Of a DNA stretch of 64,000 nt, positions 1 to 8,307 are shown one piece after another. The stretch comes from Flavobacterium succinicans. GTDB taxonomy: Bacteria > Bacteroidota > Bacteroidia > Flavobacteriales > Flavobacteriaceae. Under the pieces are notes generated by a model that was not told where the DNA came from, ran no database searches, and worked only from the letters and a program-made list of their open reading frames with translations. Within the stretch, counting starts at the first letter, position 1. The number at the start of each line of letters is the position of its first letter. The DNA lies in the NCBI RefSeq assembly GCF_001662485.1, contig NZ_JMTM01000017.1, forward strand, positions 558,001 to 622,000, written 5' to 3'. Both the position numbers and the translations under genes were made by a program.

Positions 1-656
1 TCTCTGTTCGTTTTTGCACAAATCATATCGCTAGTTACACTAAAATTTAAGGGTACTTTTAGGGTAACTTCATAAGAACAAATAGCGTTGGCGATATCTT
101 CTAAATTGGCATTGCTATTTTGAATAAAATGGTGATTTTCGTATCGGGCAGGCGATAGGAACCAATTTTTCAAGGTCATTTTTTTGGCTGTATAGCCGAT
201 TCCAGTAAAACGATCACTAGGAATTTTTGCAGTATATGAAAGTTGAACTAAGGTCGTTTGATGAGGAAGTAATGGTTTTGTAAGCTTTAGCTCTATTACA
301 TCTGGTTTTTCATGTAATCGATTCCAAGACATTTCGGTTTGATCCTTATCTTGAATGTTCAAATGAAATGTGCCTCCTCGTTCCTGTTTTTTTGCCAAAT
401 GAAAACCACGGTAAAATTCATCCGAGAATCGCTTGCTTAAGGGCGTTGAAACATCGGAATAAGCATGGTTCCAATCGTTCAGGATTATACTCTTTAGTGT
501 GTCGTTAGAGTCATTAAAAAAAAGAAGTTCCTGCTCTACATATAATGATTTATTTACCCAATTTACTGCTACTTCTAATTTAGAATGGTGTTGTGCCTTT
601 ATTGAAGGTGAGATAGTAAGTACCAATAAAAGCAATAAAGTATAGGAATTACGCAT
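1..656 (-). CDS. M1-like (gluzincin) metallopeptidase, N-terminal part, runs off the left edge
   Basis: I translated this minus-strand frame by eye from the ATG at 654-656; it stays open to base 1, about 218 residues. It begins with a hydrophobic signal peptide (MRNSYTLLLLLVLTIS..., cut after about residue 22). The mature part resembles the N-terminal beta-domain of the large flavobacterial M1 aminopeptidase-like proteins: a paired NDSNDT...LNDWNHAYSD stretch, then KRFSDEF and FHLAKKQERGG, then NWFLSPARYENH. The HExxH zinc site would lie outside the window, so activity cannot be judged. It is probably an exported peptidase; the family call is from memory of similar proteins. Confidence 0.7.
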   Translation of the reverse strand, partial: MRNSYTLLLLLVLTISPSIKAQHHSKLEVAVNWVNKSLYVEQELLFFNDSNDTLKSIILNDWNHAYSDVSTPLSKRFSDEFYRGFHLAKKQERGGTFHLNIQDKDQTEMSWNRLHEKPDVIELKLTKPLLPHQTTLVQLSYTAKIPSDRFTGIGYTAKKMTLKNWFLSPARYENHHFIQNSNANLEDIANAICSYEVTLKVPLNFSVTSDMICAKTNR

Positions 657-1197
657 CAAACAGTGGTAAGTTTTGGGTAAATTTGAACTTTATAAAAATA
701 GGTATTCTTGCTGAAAGTATAGGAAAAGATTTTGAAATGTTTACAATTTCTAAAAATTTGATTTTTGTAACTACTCAGCTTGACCTGCTTTCATTTGGCT
801 CGAGCTTTAGCTGGAGTTATGCAGATTGATTGCTTTGGCTTTAGTCAAATAAAAGTAGCTAATTTTGGTTAAAGTCGTTAAAAACTTTCAAATTTCACTT
901 CTTCAACTAAAGTTAGAGGCAATTAATGTCCAATAAAATGCCAGAAAAGGTGCCATTTTTTTTAAAGAACTGCCCTTAACGCATACCAAAAAATTAAAGG
1001 TACCCGTTGGGTGAAATTATTTTTTACCACACTTTGATGCCTCAGTCCAGGCTAGAATCATAGAATTTGCTGTTTTTAAGAGAAACAAATAGACGTTTTA
1101 CTATTCACATAGGTAATCTATTGTGAAAAAGCGATTTTTTTTCTCGTTCTGTTTATATGGAATAACTAACGGGTAGTCATATAAGTTTTAAATATAA
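657..1197. other. 541-bp intergenic region without a recognisable gene
   Basis: The gap lies between the start of the metallopeptidase gene (leaving leftward) and the 3' end of the seven-gene hydrolase operon (arriving from the right). I see no ORF with coding character, no RNA gene and no clear hairpin plus T-run terminator. Around 790-870 there is a run of GCTTTAG/CTTTAGTC words that may be a worn repeat, but I cannot pair its copies. Confidence 0.5.
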
Positions 1198-2646
1198 TTA
1201 GTTGGTTAATTGAATTACAATCGCTTCATGACTAGCTAAAGTAGATCTAAGTTCTTTAGGAATGGCAATTAGAATTCCGTTATTTACTTTTTTATATCTT
1301 AATTTTCGTTTGTCACTTAATAAAGTGGCCTTCAAGCTCCCTTTCATATTAGTTTTGATGGCAATTTCGGAAGGGATTTCTTTTTCGTCTTTTGAAGGCA
1401 AATAAATGGCATAAATTGTATTTTCTTTTTGAGTATACCCCACTTTTCCATCTAAGTATGGTGTAACGGGTTTGGTATTGTAAATAGCTTCGCCGTTTAT
1501 TGCAAGCCATTTTCCAACGGCAGCTAGTGTTTTTTCAATTTTTGGGTCAAATTCACCTTTAGCATCAGGTCCTACACCTAGTAGGAGGTTTCCGCCTTTT
1601 ACCACGATGTTGGTCATCAATTGGATGACTTCTTTTGAGGATTTATACTTGTCATTCGGCACCCATCCCCAAGCTCCACCAAGAGTTATACAGCTTTCCC
1701 ATGGTACGCTCAAAGGTTTTTCTGGAGTTTTTTGTTCTGGAGTTAAATAATTTTCATATTCGCTAGGAACCCATCGGTCTACAACCAACATTCCAGGCTG
1801 TTTTTTTCGAGCCGTTTCTGCGATCAGTTTCATGTTAATATCCATATCGTATGGATATTTGCAGAACTCTTCTACTTTTTTGTTGATGGTGGAGAAGGGG
1901 CGCACCCAACAGCCATCAAGCCATAGAATATCTACTTTTCCATAATTTGTGGTTAATTCGTTCAGCTGATTTTGGGTATATTGCACATAGCTTTTCCATC
2001 TTTCTGGAAATTTTGTTATATCGTAGGTAGGGTTTCTGTCTTTTGGTGGATAATAAGACCACCAGAAATTTTCTGTTGTCCAATCGGGTTTTGAAAAATA
2101 CACACCCACTGCCAATCCTTGTTTTCTGGATGCATCCAATACGTTTTTTAAAACATCAGCTTTGGGGTTTTTAGCATAAGGAAATGCTGGATTTGTGATT
2201 TTGAAATCGGTGAATTTTGAATCATACATACAGAATCCATCATGGTGTTTGGATGTGAAAATCATGTATTTTGCACCAGCTTCTTTAAACATTTTTGCCC
2301 ATTTTTCAGCATCCAAATTTGTTGGATTTAATTTGTATTTGGTGTTCCTGTAATCGGTGGCATAGGTATAATAATTGTCATAGCCATCTCTAGTCACCCA
2401 ATCTTCTGGAGCCAATCCCCAGGATTCTACTGTTCCTAATTGACTGTAAAGTCCCATGTGGATCAATACACCAAATTTGTAGCCCTGCCATTTATCTAGA
2501 TTAGCTTTTACTTGTGGATCTTTGGTCCAGACATAACTTTCTTCCTCTGATTTGTCCGCTTTTAGGCTAAAATCATTTTGGGCATGAAGGTAAATTGAAT
2601 GAGCTAATATGAAAGAAGCAAACAAGATTTTGAAGTTGTTTTTCAT
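1198..2646 (-). CDS. GH29 alpha-L-fucosidase, exported
   Basis: This 482-residue enzyme should remove alpha-linked L-fucose from glycans in the periplasm or at the cell surface. I chose the ATG at 2644-2646 because it opens a signal peptide (cut after HAQ, residue 23) and leaves 11 bp after the upstream cutC stop; the longer open frame upstream is only cutC read out of frame. The TIM barrel shows the GH29 marks HMGLYS (63-68), SKHHDGF (132-138) and LWLDG (241-245), with Asp244 as the expected nucleophile. A beta-sandwich C-terminal domain follows from about residue 385. The length fits class A GH29. It is the last gene of the minus-strand operon. Confidence 0.9.
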   Translation of the reverse strand: MKNNFKILFASFILAHSIYLHAQNDFSLKADKSEEESYVWTKDPQVKANLDKWQGYKFGVLIHMGLYSQLGTVESWGLAPEDWVTRDGYDNYYTYATDYRNTKYKLNPTNLDAEKWAKMFKEAGAKYMIFTSKHHDGFCMYDSKFTDFKITNPAFPYAKNPKADVLKNVLDASRKQGLAVGVYFSKPDWTTENFWWSYYPPKDRNPTYDITKFPERWKSYVQYTQNQLNELTTNYGKVDILWLDGCWVRPFSTINKKVEEFCKYPYDMDINMKLIAETARKKQPGMLVVDRWVPSEYENYLTPEQKTPEKPLSVPWESCITLGGAWGWVPNDKYKSSKEVIQLMTNIVVKGGNLLLGVGPDAKGEFDPKIEKTLAAVGKWLAINGEAIYNTKPVTPYLDGKVGYTQKENTIYAIYLPSKDEKEIPSEIAIKTNMKGSLKATLLSDKRKLRYKKVNNGILIAIPKELRSTLASHEAIVIQLTN

Positions 2647-2657
2647 TTTGTGTTTTT

Positions 2658-3332
2658 TTACTTTAAATGAGTAGCCAGAGCTTTTACTTCTTTCCCATCG
2701 GCTGTCTCGGTTTCGTTGGTGATTGCAGAAGAATGATAATAGGTGGTATTCATTTTTTCTTTTAACAGAGTCACATTTGAGGAACGTACCCCGCCACCAG
2801 GCATAATGATGATTCGATTTCCTGCTTTTTTTGTCAATTGTTCTAAAACAGTAATTCCTTCCATCACATTTGGCGCTTGACCTGAAGTTAAAATACTTTT
2901 GAATCCACAATCAATAACTGTTTCTAAGGAGTTGTAAACATCGGGGACGACATCAAAAGCGCGATGGAAAGTACAGGGCAACGGTTTTGCTAAAAACACT
3001 AATTCTTTATTTCGCTCGCCGTTAATACTGTTGTCTTGATTCAAAATTCCAAATACAAATCCGTCAACTTTAAATTTTTTGTATGCTATTATTTGTTGTT
3101 TCATTTGTTCGAATTCTGCATCGCTATAGACGAAATTTCCACCACGTGGTCGAATCATTACATTCATATCAATGGTTAATTTTTCTCTAGCAGCGATTAC
3201 AGCTTCTTTAGAAGGGGTTGTTCCTCCTTCGTTCATTTCATCACAGAGTTCTACACGATTGGCTCCATTTTTTTGGGCAATTACTGCCGATTCTACATTA
3301 AAACAGGCAATTTCTAAATTGTATTTTATCAT
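2658..3332 (-). CDS. cutC: CutC family protein (TIM barrel)
   Basis: The 224 residues match the CutC family over their whole length: EIACFNVESAVIAQKNGANRVELC at the N-terminus, the MIRPRGG strand, then TFHRAFD, and LTSGQAP plus MPGGGVR near the C-terminus. There is no signal peptide, so it is cytoplasmic. The family was named for copper homeostasis, but a direct role in copper is disputed. Here it lies between glycosylasparaginase and an alpha-fucosidase, 20 bp and 11 bp from its neighbours, so it is surely co-transcribed with glycan enzymes. That context hints at a sugar-related role, which is inference. Confidence 0.88.
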   Translation of the reverse strand: MIKYNLEIACFNVESAVIAQKNGANRVELCDEMNEGGTTPSKEAVIAAREKLTIDMNVMIRPRGGNFVYSDAEFEQMKQQIIAYKKFKVDGFVFGILNQDNSINGERNKELVFLAKPLPCTFHRAFDVVPDVYNSLETVIDCGFKSILTSGQAPNVMEGITVLEQLTKKAGNRIIIMPGGGVRSSNVTLLKEKMNTTYYHSSAITNETETADGKEVKALATHLK

Positions 3333-3352
3333 TGTAAAGGGTAATTGATTAT

Positions 3353-4357
3353 TTATGGTTTTAGATAATAATCCGGATCAATCAATCGGTTTCCGGTATT
3401 GTCATAAACGGCATAGTTGAAACCACTCTGAACACAATACGAACCGTATTCGCCTTTTTTGTTCAAAGCAATAAAACCAACTTGAATATCTTTCAAATCC
3501 TTATTCCTGTTTTTCATCAGTTTTACAACTCTCAAAACGGCTTCTTCACATGCTTTTTGAGGTGATCTTCCCTGACGCATTAATTCGACCACCAAATGGC
3601 ATCCCGAAATTCGAATTACTTCTTCCCCATGACCCGTTGCAGTTGCAGCGCCAATTTCGTTATCTACATACAAACCCGCACCAATAATAGGGGAGTCTCC
3701 TAAACGCCCATGCATTTTGAAAGCCATTCCGCTTGTTGTACAGGCTCCCGAGAGATTACCAGCGGTATCCAATGCTATCATTCCGATGGTGTCGTGATTT
3801 TCGATGTTTGCAATCGGCTTATATTCTGATGTTTTCAACCATTCTTTCCATTCTCTTTCTGAATCAGGTACTAAAAGATTTTCTTTTGGAAAACCTTGTG
3901 CTAAAGCAAATTGTAAGGCACCATCGCCCACTAACATTACGTGAGGTGTTTTTTCCATGACGGCACGTGCTACAGAAATAGGATGTTTAATATGTTCTAA
4001 GCACCCTACAGCGCCAATATTCGACATTTCATCCATAATACAAGCATCCAGCGTCACGCGTCCATCTCTATCGGGACGCCCTCCGTATCCAACACTTCTT
4101 TCCGTTGGATCGCCTTCGGGCACTTTTACGCCTGCTTCTACAGCGTCTAAGGCACGTCCTCCATTTTTTAATATTTTCCACGCAGCTTCATTGGCTTCAA
4201 GACCAAAACGCCAAGTTGAAAGTACAATAGGCTTTCTTGTTTTTGGTGCATTTATTATTGTTTCTTCTTCTCCTGATGCTATGCCTTTGAAAGAACTCAA
4301 TGCGACTGCTGTTGAAGCAATCATTGTTTTTTTTAGAAAATTTCTACGATTTGTCAT
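3353..4357 (-). CDS. N4-(beta-N-acetylglucosaminyl)-L-asparaginase (glycosylasparaginase), Tat-type signal
   Basis: This 334-residue Ntn-hydrolase cleaves the GlcNAc-Asn bond left after N-glycan and peptide trimming. The nucleophile is expected at Thr190 in NHDTIGM, where the precursor cuts itself into alpha and beta chains; GACTTSGMAFK and GATATGHGEE further on are typical of the family. The N-terminus carries a twin-arginine motif (NRRNFLKK, residues 3-10) before a short hydrophobic stretch ending near ASG (27-29), which suggests export after folding. The length is close to the known Elizabethkingia enzyme (about 340 with its leader). It follows GH125 after a 100-bp gap and precedes cutC. 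Confidence 0.93.
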   Translation of the reverse strand: MTNRRNFLKKTMIASTAVALSSFKGIASGEEETIINAPKTRKPIVLSTWRFGLEANEAAWKILKNGGRALDAVEAGVKVPEGDPTERSVGYGGRPDRDGRVTLDACIMDEMSNIGAVGCLEHIKHPISVARAVMEKTPHVMLVGDGALQFALAQGFPKENLLVPDSEREWKEWLKTSEYKPIANIENHDTIGMIALDTAGNLSGACTTSGMAFKMHGRLGDSPIIGAGLYVDNEIGAATATGHGEEVIRISGCHLVVELMRQGRSPQKACEEAVLRVVKLMKNRNKDLKDIQVGFIALNKKGEYGSYCVQSGFNYAVYDNTGNRLIDPDYYLKP

Positions 4358-4457
4358 TTCATTTAAAATTGATTGAAAAAAGGAAGTAGTATAGTTCGTG
4401 AGCTCTTACTTTTATAAAATAATTCATTTTCACAACGAAGACTAATGTGTGTTTGGG

Positions 4458-5924
4458 TTAAATGTTTTTATCGGCTAATATATTTGGATGTTTCTGACTA
4501 GTATTGATAATTAATTCCCCAAATAAAGTATTGGCCCAGGCAAACCATTTTCGAGTGAATTTTTTCGCATCATCTTTATGGAATGATTCATGCATAAAAC
4601 CTGTATCGGCGTGTGTTTTCTTCAAAGTGCTGATACAATATCTAATCTCGTTTTCGTCTACGCTCGTGATAGCTCTTAGAATAATGCTCATTGGCCAAAT
4701 TGTATCGGTTCCGGTATGGGGGCCACCAATACCTTCGGCTGCTTTTCCTTTGTAAAAAAATGGATTATTATCTGATAGTACCACTTTTCGAGTATTCAAA
4801 TACAAAGGGTTATCTGGTTTTACAGCGCCTAAATATGGTAATGACAATAACGAAGGGACATTGGCATCATCCATAAAATGAAAACTTCCATAACCGTTTA
4901 CTTCAAAGGCAATAATTTCGCCAAACTTTGGGTGCATAATGATGCCGTTTTCTTTTAAACCTTTTTGAACTTGTGCTCTCAGTTCGGTTGCTTTGTTTAC
5001 GATAGCATCATCTTTCAGTGCTGGAGTCGAACACATTTCAATCATATAGCCTAATATTTCGATAGCAAACATATTGCTCGGAATCAAATAGCCAAACAAA
5101 GTGCTGTCATCACTTGGTCTAAAAGTAGAAACAATCAATCCGCACGGTTTTACGGGATAGCCATACCCTGATAATGGCACACCATCAGTTGCCCAAGCTG
5201 TATTTCTTTGAAAAGTGTACGGTCCTTTGTCTGTCCAGCGTTGTTGTTCTTGGAAGGTTTGCAAAATCAATTGCATCGCTTTTTTCCAACTTTGATCAAA
5301 CATCGATACATCGCCGGTTTCTTTCCAATATCCATGTGCCAAACGAACGGGGTAGCATAAACTGTCGATCTCCCATTTGCGCTCGTGAATGCCGGGTTGC
5401 ATTTTGGTTATATCGTTTTTCCATTCACTCACTTGATTGAAGTCTTTGTAAAAAGCATTGGCATAAGGGTCTAACAAAATGCATTTCGTTTGACGATTGA
5501 TAACGCCTTTCACTAGTTCTTTGAGCTTATTATCTTCTTTTACAAAAGGAATATATGGCCAAATTTGTGCTGTAGAATCACGTAGCCACATTGCATCTAT
5601 ATCGCCAGTTATTACATAGGTGTCTGGTTTTCCGTCTATAATTTCGAAATCGACAGTGGTGTCTAAAGTGTTTGGGAAACAGTTCTCGAACAACCAGGCC
5701 AATTCTGGATTAGCGATTTGTTTTTTGATTCTAATAATGGCGTCTTCTATGGCTTTACTAATGAATTTTCGTTGTGCTAAAGGTGGACGTTGACTCACAA
5801 AATCAGCTGTTGGATTAAAAAAGGAAGATGCGTTTGAAGCAAAAACTTCGGTATTCAAGGCAAGCAGTCCTGCGGATAAAATCCCTGTGTTTTTTATAAA
5901 CGTTCTGCGTGATGGTTTATTCAT
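4458..5924 (-). CDS. GH125 exo-alpha-1,6-mannosidase, Tat-type signal
   Basis: The 488-residue protein belongs to GH125, metal-independent exo-mannosidases that remove alpha-1,6-linked mannose, for instance from the N-glycan core. The block DAMWLRDSTAQIWPY (around residues 110-124) is a family signature, and HESFHKDD, TRKWFAWANTLFGELI near the C-terminus also fit. The leader is SRRTFIKNTG, a clear twin-arginine motif, followed by a hydrophobic stretch and a cut near VFA. It lies 55 bp after GH92 and 100 bp before glycosylasparaginase on the same strand. The exact linkage is inferred from the family. Confidence 0.92.
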   Translation of the reverse strand: MNKPSRRTFIKNTGILSAGLLALNTEVFASNASSFFNPTADFVSQRPPLAQRKFISKAIEDAIIRIKKQIANPELAWLFENCFPNTLDTTVDFEIIDGKPDTYVITGDIDAMWLRDSTAQIWPYIPFVKEDNKLKELVKGVINRQTKCILLDPYANAFYKDFNQVSEWKNDITKMQPGIHERKWEIDSLCYPVRLAHGYWKETGDVSMFDQSWKKAMQLILQTFQEQQRWTDKGPYTFQRNTAWATDGVPLSGYGYPVKPCGLIVSTFRPSDDSTLFGYLIPSNMFAIEILGYMIEMCSTPALKDDAIVNKATELRAQVQKGLKENGIIMHPKFGEIIAFEVNGYGSFHFMDDANVPSLLSLPYLGAVKPDNPLYLNTRKVVLSDNNPFFYKGKAAEGIGGPHTGTDTIWPMSIILRAITSVDENEIRYCISTLKKTHADTGFMHESFHKDDAKKFTRKWFAWANTLFGELIINTSQKHPNILADKNI

Positions 5925-5979
5925 TTGGTATTATTGGTTAATGCGTTTACCTTAGTGTCAATTTATTAAATTCTTAAAG

Positions 5980-8256
5980 CTATTTACTATAAGAATACGG
6001 ATAGCTATCTTTCGAAGCACCTCTTTTTTTGTTAGGAGTACTGTTCATGTTAAAATTCAATTCAGCACCTTTTTGTAGTTCAAAATGGTTGATGTAATTT
6101 TTGTCGTATACTTTTTGATTCCATTTCAATTCCTGAACAAATTTGTTTTCGGCTGAATTATTATCTGCTTTGATAACTACTTGCTTTCCGTTTTCTAAAG
6201 ATACAGTTACTTTTTTAAATAACGGTGCCCCTAAAACATATTCATCCGAAGCCGGACAAACAGGGTAAAAGCCCATTGAGGAGAAAACATACCAAGCCGA
6301 AGTTTGACCATTGTCTTCGTCACCACAATATCCATCAGGTGTGGGTTTGTACAAACGGTTCATTATTTCTCTGGACCAATATTGAGTTTTCCAGGGTTGA
6401 CCTGCAAAATTGTATAAATAAATCATGTGCTGAATCGGTTGATTTCCGTGAGCATATTGTCCCATATTCATGATTTGCATTTCGCGAATTTCATGAATTA
6501 CACTGCCGTAATAGGAATCGTCAAATGTTGGTGGCAATGAGAATACTTCGTCCAATTTTGTCGTAAAGGCTTTTTCGCCTCCCATCAAATTGATCAAACC
6601 CTGAATGTCATGAAAAACGCTCCAGCTATAATGCCAGCTATTTCCCTCGGTAAAGGCATCTCCCCATTTAAACGGATTGAAATCTTTGGTAAAACTTCCA
6701 TCTTTATTTCTACCGCTCATTAATTTGAATTCAGGATTGAAAACATTTTTGTAGTTCATCATTCGTTTTTCGTACACAGCAATTTCTGCTGCGGGACGAT
6801 GTAAGGCTTTTGCCAATCTCCAGATTGTAAAATCATCATAAGCATATTCTAATGTTCGAGCAGCATTTTCATTGATTTTTACATCATAAGGAACATAACC
6901 CAAGGTGTTGTAATACGACACTCCTTTACGTCCTGTGGCATTAGGTCCCTCAGTATTGGCGCCGTGCTGTAATGCCTCGTATAAAGTATTGATGTCGTAG
7001 CCTCTCAAGCCCTTCAAATAGGCCTCTGCAACTACTGATGCCGAGTTGTTGCCCACCATGCAGTCTCGTAAACCCGGACTTGACCATTCGGGCAAAAATC
7101 CGCCTTCTTTATAATCGTTAATCAAGGCTTCTTGCATTTCTTTGTTAATGGAAGGATAAACCAAATTCAACAAGGGATACAATGCGCGAAAAGTGTCCCA
7201 AAATCCGGTTCCGCCATACATATAACCGTCCAAAACTTTGCCATTGTAGGGACTGTAATGAATGATCTTTCCGGTCGCATCCACTTCATATAACTTTTGA
7301 GGAAAACAAACTGTGCGGTACAGGCAAGAGTAAAAGGTATTGATTTGCTCTTCGGTTCCGCCTTCTGCTTTTACTTTGCCTAAAGTGGTATTCCAAATCG
7401 TTTTGGATTCGGCTACATTTTTTTCGAATGGGGTGTTTTTTAATTCTGCTTTCAAATTTTGTTCAGCTTGTTCAATGCTGATAAATGAAGAAGCTACACG
7501 AACATTGACTTTTTCTCCTTTACTGGTTTTAAAACCAATAACCGCTCCTGAATGATCAGATTTCATTTCGAGTTGATCTTGTACCAATCCCTTGTCATTC
7601 CAAGTGTATTTTGTTTCAAAAGGCTTGTCGAAAATCAAAACAAAATAATTTTTAAATTGATCAGGAACGCCTCCGCTATTTTTGGTTGAGTACCCAATGA
7701 TTTTATTTTCTGAAGAAATGATTTTGATATAAGAACCTTTGTCAAAAGCATCAATCACAATTGAAGATTGTTCATTTTCTGGGAATGTGATTTGAAAATG
7801 CGCAGCTCTTTCAGTAGCAGTCATTTCGGTGGTAATGTCAAAATCGGCTAGGTAAACACTATAATAATAGGGTTTTGCAATTTCTGATTTATGGCTAAAC
7901 CAACTCGCTCTGTCGTCTTCTTTGTAGGCTAATTTTCCGGTAACGGGCATAATCGAAAATTGACCATAATCGTTAATCCAAGGCGATGGTTGATGTGTCT
8001 GTTTGAAACCTCGTATTTTTTCGGCAGTATACGTGTACATCCATCCATCACCCATTTTTCCTGTTTGTGGAGACCAAAAATTCATCCCCCAAGGTCGAGC
8101 AATTGCCGGATAAGTGTTTCCGTTTGACAAACTGTGAACCGATTGTGTTCCCATTAAAATATTGACATGATCCGCTGGACTTTCAGTTTTGTTTTGGGCA
8201 TTTGCAAAAAAAGCTATAAAAAGAAAAGTCAAAAAGAAACAGTTGCTATTTTTCAT
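5980..8256 (-). CDS. GH92 alpha-mannosidase (first of two)
   Basis: I place the start at the ATG 8254-8256 because it gives a clean signal peptide (MKNSNCFFLTFLFIAFFANA, then Q); an ATG 48 bases upstream would bury the leader. The product is 758 residues, normal for this calcium-dependent, inverting alpha-mannosidase family. GH92 marks are the N-terminal sandwich with THQPSPWINDYGQFSIMP, GGTGFWDTFRALYP in the barrel, and GDEDNGQTSAWYVFSSMGFYPV near the C-terminus, which holds the expected acidic catalytic pair. Its linkage (1,2, 1,3 or other) cannot be read from sequence. It lies 51 bp downstream of the second GH92, so the two may act in sequence on one glycan. Confidence 0.92.
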   Translation of the reverse strand: MKNSNCFFLTFLFIAFFANAQNKTESPADHVNILMGTQSVHSLSNGNTYPAIARPWGMNFWSPQTGKMGDGWMYTYTAEKIRGFKQTHQPSPWINDYGQFSIMPVTGKLAYKEDDRASWFSHKSEIAKPYYYSVYLADFDITTEMTATERAAHFQITFPENEQSSIVIDAFDKGSYIKIISSENKIIGYSTKNSGGVPDQFKNYFVLIFDKPFETKYTWNDKGLVQDQLEMKSDHSGAVIGFKTSKGEKVNVRVASSFISIEQAEQNLKAELKNTPFEKNVAESKTIWNTTLGKVKAEGGTEEQINTFYSCLYRTVCFPQKLYEVDATGKIIHYSPYNGKVLDGYMYGGTGFWDTFRALYPLLNLVYPSINKEMQEALINDYKEGGFLPEWSSPGLRDCMVGNNSASVVAEAYLKGLRGYDINTLYEALQHGANTEGPNATGRKGVSYYNTLGYVPYDVKINENAARTLEYAYDDFTIWRLAKALHRPAAEIAVYEKRMMNYKNVFNPEFKLMSGRNKDGSFTKDFNPFKWGDAFTEGNSWHYSWSVFHDIQGLINLMGGEKAFTTKLDEVFSLPPTFDDSYYGSVIHEIREMQIMNMGQYAHGNQPIQHMIYLYNFAGQPWKTQYWSREIMNRLYKPTPDGYCGDEDNGQTSAWYVFSSMGFYPVCPASDEYVLGAPLFKKVTVSLENGKQVVIKADNNSAENKFVQELKWNQKVYDKNYINHFELQKGAELNFNMNSTPNKKRGASKDSYPYSYSK

Positions 8257-8307
8257 TTTAAATTTATTGTTTAGATCTAATGGTAGATTTGTTGCATTTT
8301 TCATTTA

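Noticed and set aside
2658..2910. N-terminal extension of the first GH29 protein to 570 residues
   Set aside because: The extra 88 residues are the cutC gene read out of frame; the signal peptide begins at the ATG 2644-2646.
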